Positions 1 to 9,028 of a stretch of 64,000 bases of DNA are shown here, in pieces. Every line of letters begins with the position of its first letter. The first letter of the stretch is position 1. Below the pieces are notes generated by a model, which was not told the DNA's origin, ran no database searches, and was given only the letters and a program-made list of their open reading frames with translations. The DNA is from CAVYWD01 sp963772225. Its GTDB lineage: Bacteria; Myxococcota; Myxococcia; Myxococcales; UBA5297. The position numbers and the translations under genes were made by a program. The DNA lies in the NCBI GenBank assembly GCA_963772225.1, contig CAVYWD010000002.1, positions 558,001 to 622,000 on the forward strand, given 5' to 3'.

Positions 1-1566
1 GTCGGCGCCGGTCCGCGCGCGCGAGGCCCCCACCGCGAGCGAGACGCCCTCGACCGGCGAGCCGTCCAGGGCCGCGGCGCGCGCGGCGAGCTCCCCGCTC
101 GACCGGCTCAGCTCGAGGCGCGCGGCGACGCTCCCGGCCGCGGGTAGGACCTCGCCCGAAATGCGATCGGACCAGTCGCCCGCGTCCTGCGGCGCTCGAT
201 AGCTCGCCCGGTAGCTGCCGTCCGATTCCAGGGCCATCTCGGCGAGCGCGCCGCGCTCGGCCCCGAGTCGAGGCACGACCGCCGCGGGCCGCCCGTGTGC
301 GTCGCGGGGGAACAGCGTGGCGGAGGCGGCCCCGCCGGCGAAGACCGGCTGAGGCGCCACCTGGAGCTCGGCCGACGCCACGGTTTCTCCGGTCAGCGCC
401 AGCGCGAGTCGCTCCACCGACTGAGGGCCGCCCGCGGGGAATTCGAACACCAGCTCTTCGGCGCGGCCGCCGCCCGGCCCCGGCGCGGTGTACTCCCACG
501 CGACGGCGCCGTCCAAGGTGGCGATGGGCCCGAGGAGCGCACCCGCTCGCGCGCGGGCGCGGATGTCCGGGGCCGCGGCGGGAGCGCCGAACGGATCCGT
601 CGCGATGCAGAGCACCTTCGCGCGGGAGCGGCCGTCGGCCGGCAGGCTCGATGGGTTGGCGACGCAGGCGAGCTGATTGGTCGGAGGAAGTTGGAGGTCC
701 AACGGCTTCACGCGGCTGTTGCCGGCGCGGTCGGTCGCGCGGCTGGAGCCGAGGCGATGTCCCGGCGGCACGATCACCGGCAGCTCGAAGCGGCCGCGCG
801 CGTCCGAGCGCACCGGCCCGAAGGACCGACCCGCGATGTCCACGGCAATGGACGCACCGGGCTCGGTCTGGCCCGGGAGCGTGGCGACCGACGAGAGCGG
901 GATGATGGCCGCCCCGAGCGACCCCTCGGCGGAGTCGGCGTGGGGCCACGGGGCGAACGCGACCACGATGGCCACTTCCGGGTAGCACGTCTCCGGGAGC
1001 CGAAATTGCGCCTCGAACCGCCCTCCTCCCAGCGCCTGCAGCCCGACCACGTCTCCCACGTTGGAACGGAGCACGGGCGGCGAAGCCTCGGCGTCGGGGC
1101 GGCCATCACCTCGAAGGACGGCGATGTGAAGGAGAACCTCGCGGTCGCGCCCCTTCACCGGAGCGGCCGGCGCCGCGAAGACCGAGACGCGGGCGGCGGG
1201 AGGGCCAACCTCGAGGGTCGCCACCGCCGTCGACGCGCCGTCCTCGGCGAGGAGGCGGACGACGCCCGCCCGCGGCTCGACCGAGAAGACCCGAGCCTCG
1301 CCCTGCGGCGCGAGCTCCTGGACGGACGCGCCTTCCGCCGTGACGCGCGCGCCCCGGGGGATGCGAGCCTCGCCCTCCTCGAGGCAGGTCAAGCCGACGC
1401 GCGCGCCGCCTTGGGCGATGCGGTCAGGGGCGAGCCAGTGGAGCCTTGGCGAAGCGCGGGCCGCGAAGCTCGTCGCCAAGGCCGCGATCGCCGCCGCGCC
1501 CCAGCGCTTGGCGCGCCTGCGGCGCCTCCCGAGCTCGGCTGCCCACTTCCGAGGCAGCCATGCCAT
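1..1566 (-). CDS. Large secreted/surface protein with Ig-like (Big_1-type) repeats, 3' end beyond the left edge
   Basis: The minus strand is open from an ATG at 1566 to base 1, giving 522 codons with no stop, so the C-terminus lies outside the window. An Arg-rich start is followed by a hydrophobic stretch (about residues 22-38) that looks like a signal or anchor. The rest is a series of beta-rich, Gly/Ala/Val segments. One near residue 300 has the pattern of bacterial Ig-like group 1 domains (PSSLPADGRSRAKV), and there are few cysteines. I infer an exported adhesin-like or structural surface protein; the exact function is unknown. It starts one base after the stop of the upstream propeller gene (TGA-G-ATG), so the two are almost certainly co-translated. 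Confidence 0.75.
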   Translation of the reverse strand, partial: MAWLPRKWAAELGRRRRRAKRWGAAAIAALATSFAARASPRLHWLAPDRIAQGGARVGLTCLEEGEARIPRGARVTAEGASVQELAPQGEARVFSVEPRAGVVRLLAEDGASTAVATLEVGPPAARVSVFAAPAAPVKGRDREVLLHIAVLRGDGRPDAEASPPVLRSNVGDVVGLQALGGGRFEAQFRLPETCYPEVAIVVAFAPWPHADSAEGSLGAAIIPLSSVATLPGQTEPGASIAVDIAGRSFGPVRSDARGRFELPVIVPPGHRLGSSRATDRAGNSRVKPLDLQLPPTNQLACVANPSSLPADGRSRAKVLCIATDPFGAPAAAPDIRARARAGALLGPIATLDGAVAWEYTAPGPGGGRAEELVFEFPAGGPQSVERLALALTGETVASAELQVAPQPVFAGGAASATLFPRDAHGRPAAVVPRLGAERGALAEMALESDGSYRASYRAPQDAGDWSDRISGEVLPAAGSVAARLELSRSSGELAARAAALDGSPVEGVSLAVGASRARTGAD

Positions 1567-1567
1567 C

Positions 1568-3161
1568 TCAGCGCCGGCCTCGCGCTCGCGAAAAGGAGCG
1601 CGCCTGCCGCCTCAAGAAAGCGCCCACCGCCAACAGCGCGACAGCCGACGGCCCCGCAACTCCAGGCTGGCTGCATCCGCCCGTGGCGCCGGGGTCTGGC
1701 TCCGACGCCGCAGCGGGCGCGAGGACCTCCGCTGCAGCGGAGAACTGCCCGACCGCGGCGCTCCCGCAGCGTGGGCGGCGCCACGGCGGAGGAGGAGGCG
1801 GGTCGAGAGGCGCGGCCGGATAGAGGCGAGCTCGGGCGGTGGCCCCCGGCTTTCCCAAGAGCCAGGCGGAGAGCGAATTGGCCGCCTCGAGCGCCACGCG
1901 CCGCTCGAGGAGCGCCGACTTGTCGCCGCGCTCCCAATCGCGCGCCCAGCGGCCGAACCACCCGCGCCGCCCCAGCCAGTCGCCCGGCCCAAGGACGGTT
2001 TTCCCGTCGAGCTCCAGGAGCCCAGCGGTGACCATGGGCGCGCCGGCGGGCCCGTTGTCGACGCAGAGAAGGCCAGGCCCTGCGGGCGCCGGAAACGAAA
2101 GGGAGAGATGCGTCAGCGGCCCGGCCGTTCGCGACAGGGCCTTGTCGAAGAGAGGCACCGCGCCATTCAGGTGGTTGCAATCCGTCGCCTTCGCGGCGGC
2201 GGGCGTGTACTGGAACTCGTAGAGGTAGATGTCGAGTTGGCCGTTCCGGTCGTCGGTGTAAACCACCCGGTTTGCGTCGATGTCGTTGAGGTACTGCCCG
2301 CTCGCCCCCCCGGTGATCGAAAACACCTGGCCACTGGGGATGTGCCATAGGCCGATGTGATAGATGCCGGTGGAGAGGTCGTCGAAAGCCGCGAAGTCGC
2401 CGCTGACGTTCGGGCGCCGCTGGTTCGCGGGCAGTGCCAGGTGGCGCTCTTGGCCAGTGGAGAGGTCGAACGCGTAGATGTCCCGATCGCCGTTCGACAG
2501 CCCCTCGTAGACGACCCAGACACCCTTGATGGCGGGCTGGCGCTCGTCGCGGTCCGGCGTGTTCGTGATCTGCCGCGTCTCGCCCGAGGCCCAATCGTAG
2601 GCCCAGATGTCACAGGAGCTCGAGCAGCGCTGCCAGACGATGACCCCCGAGTCGACGGCGGGCATGTCGTCGCTGTCCGGCGAGAACGTGACCCGGCGCT
2701 CTTCGCCGGTCGAAAGGTCGCGGGCGTAGATTCTCGAGATCGCCGCTTCGGTCATCCGCCCAGGCGACGAGCTTCTGGCCGATGGACGGATCCAGCGCGC
2801 TGGCCCCGGCGCCCGACGTGGCGTCGACGGTCGCGCCCGTTTGCACGTCGAAGACGAGGACGTGGCGCTGGTCGAGGTCCAGATACGAGACCCGACCGTC
2901 CGAGACCTGCGCCATCTCCTGGTTTCCCACCGCCACCGTCACCGGGTGCTCGGCGCGCGAGGCGAGGTCGTAGTAGTAGATGTCGAGGTCCGCGCCTCGA
3001 AAGTCCGTGTAGGTGATGATGTTTCCGGAGATGGACGGCGCGTACTGGTCGGCGGGGTCCGACGTGATTTGCGTCTCGACGCCCGTCAACGTCTGCGCCG
3101 ATGCCCCTTGGCACAGGAGAGAAACTCCGAGCGCCGTCGCCCATACGCCCGAGATCCTCAA
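1568..3161 (-). CDS. Secreted TolB-like beta-propeller protein with MYXO-CTERM-like tail, interrupted by a one-base frameshift
   Basis: The N-terminal part starts at 3161 with a signal peptide (about 23 residues, ending ASA-Q). It has repeated blades of the TolB/WD40-like type, such as DLDIYYYDLASR and DRDIYAFDLSTGQE. The reading frame breaks at GATTC 2729-2733 and continues in the next frame to 1568. Deleting one A/T there gives the blade sequence WADDRSGDLEIYARDLSTGEE, matching its neighbours, for a protein of about 530 residues. The C-terminus has a GGC motif, a short hydrophobic segment and an Arg-rich end, as in the MYXO-CTERM sorting tails of myxobacteria. The role is probably a surface-attached propeller. 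The break could be a sequencing error or a true mutation; I favour an error because the same context recurs in other broken genes here. Confidence 0.75.
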
Positions 3162-3258
3162 GGTGGCTCCCCTCGTTGTCCGGGCGGACTGGCAGCCCTA
3201 TTGGGGTGTCGCCGAGGAAGTGTAGTGGCAGCCCTCCTGAGGGTCAAGCGAGCGGGCT

Positions 3259-3309
3259 CCTCACCCCCAGCCCCCTCCCCGCTCGCGGGGAGGGGGCTGG
3301 GGGGTGAGG
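3259..3309. repeat. Intergenic palindromic repeat, copy A (possible bidirectional terminator)
   Basis: This is a C-rich arm, a short centre (gctcgc) and the matching G-rich arm, ending in GGGGTGAGG: an almost perfect hairpin of about 20 bp. It sits between the 5' end of the propeller gene and the 3' end of the cyclic-nucleotide-binding gene. A diverged second copy lies at 33273-33326, so this is a dispersed repeat family rather than a one-off terminator. It could still end transcription. Confidence 0.75.
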
Positions 3310-3315
3310 TTCGAG

Positions 3316-3786
3316 CTAGAGCGGCGCGGCTCTGAGCAGCGCTCGGCGCAGGGGCTCGCGACAGTCGGCCACCTTTTGCCCGAACTGCTGCGCGGCCGCG
3401 AGGAGGAGCTTGATGCACGCCTGGGGTTTGAGCTCCATCATCTTCGCGAAGTCCGATCCGGCGATCTCCACCACTTTGCTGTCGACCTCAGCCACCGCGG
3501 TGCACAGGTGAACGGCCGGCCGCGTGTGCGAGAGGATGGCCATCTCGGAGAGGTGCTCGCCTGGTCCGAGGCTCGCCAGCGCGACCTCCGTGCCCTCCGG
3601 GTCCTTCACGACAATCTGAAAGCGGCCCTCGCTCACGACGACCAACGACAGCGCCGGCTGGCCCTCGATGAAGAGCGGCTTGCCGGCGAGGATGATCCGG
3701 GGCTTGGCGATGCGCGCAAGGATCTCGAGTCCGACCTGGGTGAAATCCTTGAACAAGGCGCATTGCTTGAGGACTTCGACGCTCAT
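3316..3786 (-). CDS. Cyclic-nucleotide-binding (cNMP) domain protein
   Basis: The 156-residue protein is essentially one CAP-type cNMP-binding beta-roll. It has the hydrophobic FKDFTQVGLEILARI entry helix, a GKPLFIEGQP segment and the LGPGEHLSEMAILSHTRPA phosphate-binding cassette at about residues 73-92. There, SEMAIL...RPA corresponds to the family's G-E-x-A-L-L...R-x-A. It has no DNA-binding domain, so it is not a classical CRP regulator; it is more likely a small sensory or scaffold protein. Whether it binds cAMP or another ligand cannot be said. A sigma70-like promoter lies just upstream (3793-3822). Confidence 0.85.
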   Translation of the reverse strand: MSVEVLKQCALFKDFTQVGLEILARIAKPRIILAGKPLFIEGQPALSLVVVSEGRFQIVVKDPEGTEVALASLGPGEHLSEMAILSHTRPAVHLCTAVAEVDSKVVEIAGSDFAKMMELKPQACIKLLLAAAQQFGQKVADCREPLRRALLRAAPL

Positions 3787-3792
3787 GGTCGA

Positions 3793-3822
3793 TCAGTAGC
3801 ACGCCATCCTGAGCGGTTTCAA
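3793..3822 (-). promoter_or_regulatory. Putative sigma70-type promoter for the cNMP-binding gene
   Basis: On the minus strand TTGAAA (3822-3817) and TACTGA (3798-3793) are separated by 18 bases, 7 bases upstream of the ATG at 3786. The leader is short, so the start could be nearly leaderless. Confidence 0.4.
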
Positions 3823-3860
3823 AACCCTTCTGTTCGCGTCCCGCCGAGCCTTCGAACCCT

Positions 3861-4373
3861 CTACTCCGACCTGTATTGGCGCGAGTACTCGACGTAGTTG
3901 GCCGCGCTCTTCACGAGAAGCTCACGCTCGGAGGCGGTGATCGGCCGCTTCACCTTGCCCGGCGACCCGACCACCATGCTGCCCGGAGGGATGACCGCCC
4001 CCGGAGCCACCAACGCGCCCGCGGCGACGATGCACCCTTCGCCGATCTCCGCGCCGTCGAGCACCGTGGCGCCCATGCCGATGAGGCAGAGGTCGGAGAC
4101 CTTGCACCCATGCAACGTGACGCTGTGGCCCACTGTCACGCGGTTGCCCAGGTGAAGGCTGAAGCGGTCCTTGAGCACGTGGAGGCACGAGAGGTCCTGG
4201 ACGTTGGTCTCGTCGCCGATGTGGATCTCGTGGACGTCGCCCCGCACCACGCAGTTGAACCAGATGCTGGAGCGCGCGCCGACGGTGACCTTGCCGATCA
4301 CCTGGGCGCTCGCGTCGATCCAGGCAGTCGGGTGGACGGCGGGCATCACGCCCTCAAACGCGCGAACGGCCAT
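3861..4373 (-). CDS. Gamma-carbonic anhydrase / hexapeptide-repeat family protein
   Basis: The 170-residue protein is a left-handed beta-helix of the gamma-CA/PaaY/YrdA family. It has an N-terminal IDASAQVIGKVTVG repeat, then RGDVHEIHIGDETNVQD, a His in the SCLHV segment, and GHSVTLHGC, which supplies the last two zinc-ligand histidines. So the metal site appears complete. The C-terminus is helical (ASERELLVKSAANYVEY). Carbonic anhydrase activity is possible, but many family members have no proven activity. The start at 4373 is preceded by AGAGAGG and overlaps the 3' end of the VanZ-like gene by about 20 bases, indicating one operon with VanZ and miaB. Confidence 0.88.
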   Translation of the reverse strand: MAVRAFEGVMPAVHPTAWIDASAQVIGKVTVGARSSIWFNCVVRGDVHEIHIGDETNVQDLSCLHVLKDRFSLHLGNRVTVGHSVTLHGCKVSDLCLIGMGATVLDGAEIGEGCIVAAGALVAPGAVIPPGSMVVGSPGKVKRPITASERELLVKSAANYVEYSRQYRSE

Positions 4374-4842
4374 TCGACGAACCTCTCTGGTGGAGCGGCG
4401 CCTCGGGGGCGCTCGAAGGTGATTTCCCCGCCCGCGTTCGGAGGCCGAAGCCCCAGTACAGGAGCGCGCCGGCCGCGGCGCCGACCACGTCCGCCATCCA
4501 GTCGAGCGGGTCCGCAGTGCGGCACGGGACGAAGACCTGGTGCAGCTCGTCGCTCGCGCCGTAGAGCGCACCCAGGCCGACGGCCGCCGCAACCGCCCCG
4601 CGCGCCGAGAGCCCCCGCCCCCCCAGCGCGAGCGCCCGGGCCAACAGTCCCCCGAGCCCGGCGTATTCGATGGCGTGGAGCACCTTGTCGGAGTGGGGCC
4701 ACGGCAGCAGTGGGATGGGCGGGTGCGACATGGACGAGAGGATGAAGATGACGGCGGCATAGAGCGCGAGCGGGCCCCAATACCAGGCGATCAGCCAGAG
4801 GCTCGAAGGCGAGCGGCGGGCCAAAGGGTCTGCGCCGGACAT
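4354..4842 (-). CDS. VanZ-like membrane protein
   Basis: This 162-residue membrane protein has about four hydrophobic segments. The VanZ family signature is visible: an early helix ending in SSMSHPPIP, then HSDKVLHAIEYAGLG, then YGASDELHQVFVPCRTADPLDWMADVVGA. VanZ-like proteins sit in the inner membrane; their role outside glycopeptide resistance is not established, and resistance should not be inferred here. The start ATG overlaps the miaB stop (TGATG), so translation is coupled. Confidence 0.85.
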   Translation of the reverse strand: MSGADPLARRSPSSLWLIAWYWGPLALYAAVIFILSSMSHPPIPLLPWPHSDKVLHAIEYAGLGGLLARALALGGRGLSARGAVAAAVGLGALYGASDELHQVFVPCRTADPLDWMADVVGAAAGALLYWGFGLRTRAGKSPSSAPEAPLHQRGSSNGRSRV

Positions 4843-6191
4843 CAGCGCGCCTCGCGCTGCGCACCGAAGAGCGCGTTGGCCGTCGCCCGCTCCACCATCA
4901 CTTCCACGGTCGAGCCCGCGGCCGCGGTCCCCGAGAAGTTGACCACGCGGTTCTGCGGCGTGCGGCCGAAGAGCACCTGCGCGTCGGTTCGAGACGGGCC
5001 CTCGACCAGCACCCGCACCCTCTGGCCGCGCTGCGACTCGGCGCGCTCCAGCGAGATGGACCGGGCCAGCGTCAGGAGGCGCTCGAGGCGCTCGACCTTG
5101 GCCGAGTACGGGACCGCGCCCCACTCCTCCTCGTGCCGGGCCGCCGAGGTGTGCGGCCGCTTCGAGTAGACGAAGCCGAAGACGTTGTCGAAGCGAGCGC
5201 GCTCGCACAGCTCCGCGGTCCGAGCGAAGTCCTCGTCGGATTCGCCCGGGAAGCCGGCGATGACGTCGGTGGTCACCGCAACGTCGGGGCGCGCCCGGCG
5301 CAGCAGGGCGAGCTTCTCGACATACCCCTGGGCCGTGTACCCGCGCCGCATCCGCGCGAGGACCGCGTCGGAGCCGGACTGCACCGGCAAGTGGAAATGC
5401 GGCATCACCTTGTCGAGCGCGCCGAAGGCCTCGACGAGCCGGTCCGACAGGTCGGTCGGGTGGCTCGTCGTGAAGCGCACGCGCTCGACGCCGTCCACCG
5501 AGCAGACTTGGCGCAAGAGCTCGGCGAAGTCCACCCCGCCCTGGTAGCTGTTCACGTTCTGCCCCAGGAGCGTGACCTCGCGCACGCCAACCTCGGCGAG
5601 CGCGCGCACCTCCTCGAGCACCTCGGCGACGGGCCGGCTCTGCTCGCGCCCGCGGGTGTGGGGCACGACGCAGAACGAGCAGACGTTGTCGCAGCCTTTC
5701 ATCACCGTGACGAACTCGGCGACCTTGCCGCGCGCGCTCTCCGCGTCGGCCCGCGGGAAGACGTACTGCGCGCTGTCCAGCCAGGCGGTCTCGGCGACCC
5801 GGACCTTCTCGACCTGGACCCGCGTGAGAATCTCCGGGAGCCGCGCGATGGCGTCGGGTCCGAAGACGAAGTCGAGGTAAGGCACCTGCTTGAGCAGGCG
5901 CTCCTTGTGCGACTGCGCGACGCACCCGGCCACGGCGAGCAGCGCGCCGCGCGAGGCCTTGACTTGCCGGTAGCGCCCCAGGGCCGAGAGCACCTTCTGC
6001 TCGGCCTTCTCGCGCACGGCGCAGGTGTTGAGGAGGATGAGGTCCGCGCTCTCCGGATCCTTCGCCCGCCCCCACCCCATCCGCGCGAGGATCTCGCCCA
6101 TGCGCGCGCTGTCGGCCTCGTTCATCTGGCAGCCGAAGGTATGGATGAAGTAGCGGCGGGGCTCGGCGCGGTCTGTTGCGGGCACGGTCAT
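4842..6191 (-). CDS. miaB: tRNA-2-methylthio-N6-dimethylallyladenosine synthase MiaB
   Basis: This 449-residue radical SAM methylthiotransferase adds the 2-methylthio group to i6A37 of tRNAs reading UNN codons. The N-terminal UPF0004 domain carries three cluster cysteines (C21, C57, C90). The radical SAM motif is C167-x3-C171-x2-C174 (GCDNVCSFC), and the C-terminus is TRAM-like. Length and motifs are normal for MiaB. The gene for its substrate-forming partner, miaA, lies about 1.7 kb upstream in the same strand block, with two acyl-CoA genes between them. Confidence 0.96.
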   Translation of the reverse strand: MTVPATDRAEPRRYFIHTFGCQMNEADSARMGEILARMGWGRAKDPESADLILLNTCAVREKAEQKVLSALGRYRQVKASRGALLAVAGCVAQSHKERLLKQVPYLDFVFGPDAIARLPEILTRVQVEKVRVAETAWLDSAQYVFPRADAESARGKVAEFVTVMKGCDNVCSFCVVPHTRGREQSRPVAEVLEEVRALAEVGVREVTLLGQNVNSYQGGVDFAELLRQVCSVDGVERVRFTTSHPTDLSDRLVEAFGALDKVMPHFHLPVQSGSDAVLARMRRGYTAQGYVEKLALLRRARPDVAVTTDVIAGFPGESDEDFARTAELCERARFDNVFGFVYSKRPHTSAARHEEEWGAVPYSAKVERLERLLTLARSISLERAESQRGQRVRVLVEGPSRTDAQVLFGRTPQNRVVNFSGTAAAGSTVEVMVERATANALFGAQREAR

Positions 6192-6198
6192 CGATGCG

Positions 6199-6981
6199 CT
6201 ACTTCCCCGAGAAGCGCGGGGGCCGCTTCTCCAGGAAGGCTTTCATGCCCTCGCGCTGGTCCTCCGAGCCGAAGAGCAGCGCGAACGCCTGGCGCTCGAG
6301 CTCGTTGGCCGCGCGCAGGTCGGCGTCCGCCCCCCACTCGATGACCCGCTTGGCCTGGGCCACCGCCAGGGGCCCCTTGCCGGCGATGCGCCGGGCGACC
6401 TCGCGGCAATGCTCCAGGAGCTTGCTCGCAGGCAGCACGTCGAGGGCGAGGCCGATCTCTTTGGCGCGGGCCGCGTCGATGACGTCCCCGGTGAAGCAGA
6501 GCTCCTTCGCCCTGGCGCGCCCCACGCGCCGGGTGAGGCGCTGCGTGCCGCCAAACCCGGGGATGACCCCCAGGTTCACCTCGGGCTGCCCGAACTTCGC
6601 CTTCTCCGAGGCGTAGAGGAGGTCGCACGCGAGCGCGAGCTCGCAGCCGCCGCCGAGCGCGAACCCGTTCACCGCGGCCAAGGTCGGCAGCGGCAGCGCC
6701 TCGAGCATCCCCAGCACCCGATGCCCCAGCGCCGCGAATTCGCGCGCCTGCGGCGGAGTCATGGCGGCCATCTCGCCGATGTCGGCGCCCGCGACGAACG
6801 CCTTCTCCCCCGCGCCGGTGACGATGAGCGCGCGAGCGGCCCCGGGGGAGCTCAGCGACGTGAGGGCCACCTCCATCTCCCGGAGCGTGGCCGCATTGAG
6901 CGCGTTGAGCTGCTTCTCTCGGGCGATGGTGAGAAACGCGACCTCGCCGTCGACCTCGAACCGGATGTTCTGGAATTCCAT
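6199..6981 (-). CDS. Enoyl-CoA hydratase / crotonase
   Basis: This 260-residue crotonase-fold enzyme hydrates 2-enoyl-CoA to 3-hydroxyacyl-CoA. The oxyanion-hole segments GAGEKAFVAGADI and NGFALGGGCELALACD are present. Both catalytic glutamates are conserved with the usual 20-residue spacing (E114 and E134), which supports true hydratase activity. Its partner 3-hydroxyacyl-CoA dehydrogenase is immediately upstream (25-base gap), making a two-step unit that could serve beta-oxidation or, in reverse, butyrate/PHB-type metabolism. Chain-length specificity is unknown. Confidence 0.92.
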   Translation of the reverse strand: MEFQNIRFEVDGEVAFLTIAREKQLNALNAATLREMEVALTSLSSPGAARALIVTGAGEKAFVAGADIGEMAAMTPPQAREFAALGHRVLGMLEALPLPTLAAVNGFALGGGCELALACDLLYASEKAKFGQPEVNLGVIPGFGGTQRLTRRVGRARAKELCFTGDVIDAARAKEIGLALDVLPASKLLEHCREVARRIAGKGPLAVAQAKRVIEWGADADLRAANELERQAFALLFGSEDQREGMKAFLEKRPPRFSGK

Positions 6982-7005
6982 GAGGTCGCTCTCCTCTCGA
7001 AAGGC

Positions 7006-7851
7006 CTAGTACCTGAAAAATCCGCGCCCGGTCTTCTTTCCGAGCCAGCCGGCGTCCACGTACTGGCGGAGCAGCGGACACGGGCGGTACTTGCCGTCGC
7101 CCAGGCCCTGAAAGAGCACCTCGGCGATGGCGAGGCAGGTGTCCAAGCCGATGAAGTCGGCGAGCGCCAAGGGGCCCATGGGAACGTTGGTCCCGAGCTT
7201 CATCGCCGTGTCGATGTCCTCGGCCGTGCCGATGCCCTCCATCAGCGCGTAGCAGGCCTCGTTCAGGTACGGGATGAGGATGCGGTTGACGATGAACCCC
7301 GGGAAGTCCTTGGCGGTGACGCACGTCTTGCCCAGCCGCTTGCCGAAGTCGACCGTCGCCCGCATGGCCTCGTCGCTCGTCTGAGCGCCGCGGATGATCT
7401 CCACGAGCGCCATGAGCGGCACCGGGTTCATGAAGTGCATTCCCACCACGGATTCGGGGCGCTTCGTCGCCGTCGCCAGGCGCGTGATGGAGATGGACGA
7501 GGTGTTCGAGGCGATGACGCCGCCGGGCTTCACGATCGCGTCGAGGTCCTTGAAGATCTCGCGCTTCAGCGCCTCGTTCTCGGACACCGCCTCGATCGCG
7601 AAGTCTGCCGAGAGGCCGGCCAAGCCGGTGGCGGTCCGGATCCGCCCGACGATGGCACCGACCTGATCTGCGGGAACCGCGCCCTTCTTGGCGAGCTTCT
7701 CCACGCTCGCGCGGATGCGCTCGCGCGCCTTGTCGAGCGCCGCCGCGGAGGCGTCGACCATCGCGACCGCGACCCCGGCCTGGGCCGCCACCTGCGCGAT
7801 GCCCGACCCCATCTGACCCGCGCCGACCACCACGAGGTTTTCGACCGCCAT
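7006..7851 (-). CDS. 3-hydroxybutyryl-CoA dehydrogenase
   Basis: The 281-residue NAD(P)-dependent dehydrogenase has the Rossmann motif GAGQMG at residues 10-15, the catalytic region GMHFMNPVPLMALVE with His139, and a C-terminal 3HCDH domain ending GWLGKKTGRGFFRY. The size fits the single-function short form (Hbd/PaaH). I chose the ATG at 7851 because AGGAG lies 7 bases ahead; an upstream in-frame ATG at 7884 would add 11 residues of poor character. It probably works with the adjacent enoyl-CoA hydratase. Confidence 0.93.
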   Translation of the reverse strand: MAVENLVVVGAGQMGSGIAQVAAQAGVAVAMVDASAAALDKARERIRASVEKLAKKGAVPADQVGAIVGRIRTATGLAGLSADFAIEAVSENEALKREIFKDLDAIVKPGGVIASNTSSISITRLATATKRPESVVGMHFMNPVPLMALVEIIRGAQTSDEAMRATVDFGKRLGKTCVTAKDFPGFIVNRILIPYLNEACYALMEGIGTAEDIDTAMKLGTNVPMGPLALADFIGLDTCLAIAEVLFQGLGDGKYRPCPLLRQYVDAGWLGKKTGRGFFRY

Positions 7852-7889
7852 CGAGCGCTCCTGAGAGAGGGAGGAGGCCGGCACTTTCG

Positions 7890-8897
7890 TCAGGTCGCCG
7901 CGCCTCTGTCAACCCCGGCGTAGCCCTGGCTCCTCAGCGCTTCGATCAGCGCCTCGACCGGGGGTGGCCAGGGGAGCCACTCGACCAGCGGATCGGCCCT
8001 GAACCAGGTGAGCTGTCGCTTCGAATACCGCCGCGTCTGCTGCGCCACCGCGGCAGCAGCCTCCTCGGGGCTGCAGCGCCCGTCCAGGGCGGCGACGGCT
8101 TGCGGGTACCCCAGGGCCTTGAGCGCCGGCGCGTCCCGCAGCCCTCGGTCGAGCAGCGCGCGCGCCTCGCCGAGGAGCCCGCCGTCGAACATCGCCTTGG
8201 CCCTTTCGTCGATGCGCCGAGACAGCTCCTCCCGCGGCGGAGCCAGGCCTAGGACCCTCGCCCGAAAGCGCAGCCGCGCGAAGGCGTGGCGCGCGCGCAC
8301 CGCGGACGGCTTCTCGCCGGTGAGCGCGTGGATCTCCAGCGCGCGAAGGACGCGCACCAGGTTCGCCGGCGGGATCTGTGCGGCGGTCTCGGGGTCGATG
8401 CGCGCGAGCTCCGCGTGGAGGGCCTCGCGCCCCTGTCGCTCGGCCTCGAGCGCGAGCTTTGCCCGAAGCGACGGGTCGGACGGCGGCAGCTCGACCAGCC
8501 CCAGAAGCAGCGCGCGCACCCAGAGCCCCGTGCCCCCGACGACGATGGGGAGACGGCCGCGCGCGGCGATCTGCGCGATGGCCTCGTCGGCGAGCCGCGC
8601 AAACGCGCCCGCCGAGAGCGCCTCGGTCGGCTCGGCGACGTCGAGCAGGTGGTGCGGCGCAAGGGCGCGTTCCGCGGGCGTCGGCTTGGCGGTCCCCACG
8701 TCGAGCCCGCGATAAATCTGCTGGCTGTCGGCGGAGATGACCTCGCCGCTGAGCGCGCGCGCGAGGGCGGCGCCCAGAGCGCTCTTCCCCGAGGCGGTGG
8801 GCCCGACCACCACGAGTAAGCGCGGCGCCGACTCGGGCGCAGGTGCTGGAACGGGTCTCCGATTCTCGCTGGCGCGCACTGGACCCATCGACGGCAT
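7890..8897 (-). CDS. miaA: tRNA dimethylallyltransferase MiaA
   Basis: This 335-residue enzyme transfers the dimethylallyl group to A37 of tRNA, providing the substrate for MiaB. It shows the P-loop GPTASGKS (residues 32-39), the DSQQIYRGLDVGTAKP motif, VGGTGLW and the C-terminal QQTRRYSKRQLTWFR signature. The start at 8897 has GAGGG 8 bases upstream; 8888 is an alternative, and an open frame extends to 9062 but has no family similarity. The first 25 residues are a poorly conserved extension. Confidence 0.95.
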   Translation of the reverse strand: MPSMGPVRASENRRPVPAPAPESAPRLLVVVGPTASGKSALGAALARALSGEVISADSQQIYRGLDVGTAKPTPAERALAPHHLLDVAEPTEALSAGAFARLADEAIAQIAARGRLPIVVGGTGLWVRALLLGLVELPPSDPSLRAKLALEAERQGREALHAELARIDPETAAQIPPANLVRVLRALEIHALTGEKPSAVRARHAFARLRFRARVLGLAPPREELSRRIDERAKAMFDGGLLGEARALLDRGLRDAPALKALGYPQAVAALDGRCSPEEAAAAVAQQTRRYSKRQLTWFRADPLVEWLPWPPPVEALIEALRSQGYAGVDRGAAT

Positions 8898-9028
8898 TGG
8901 CCTGTCCCTCGAGCGCCCAGGGGCGGGGCCGACCTCAACCGCCCGCGCGGAACCGCGGGCCGGCGGCCCAACTCCGCCCTTCTCCAGCGCGAAAGCGCGA
9001 TGGTACACAAGTCGCAATTCCGCGGGGC

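Noticed and set aside
295..2031. Long plus-strand open frame of 578 codons
   Set aside because: It lies over two minus-strand genes with signal peptide, propeller blades and family-like sequence; the plus frame is Arg/Gly/Ala-rich with no domain pattern, a usual shadow in GC-rich DNA.
4354..4842. VanZ as a glycopeptide-resistance gene
   Set aside because: No vanH/A/X genes are near, and VanZ-like proteins are widespread without resistance.
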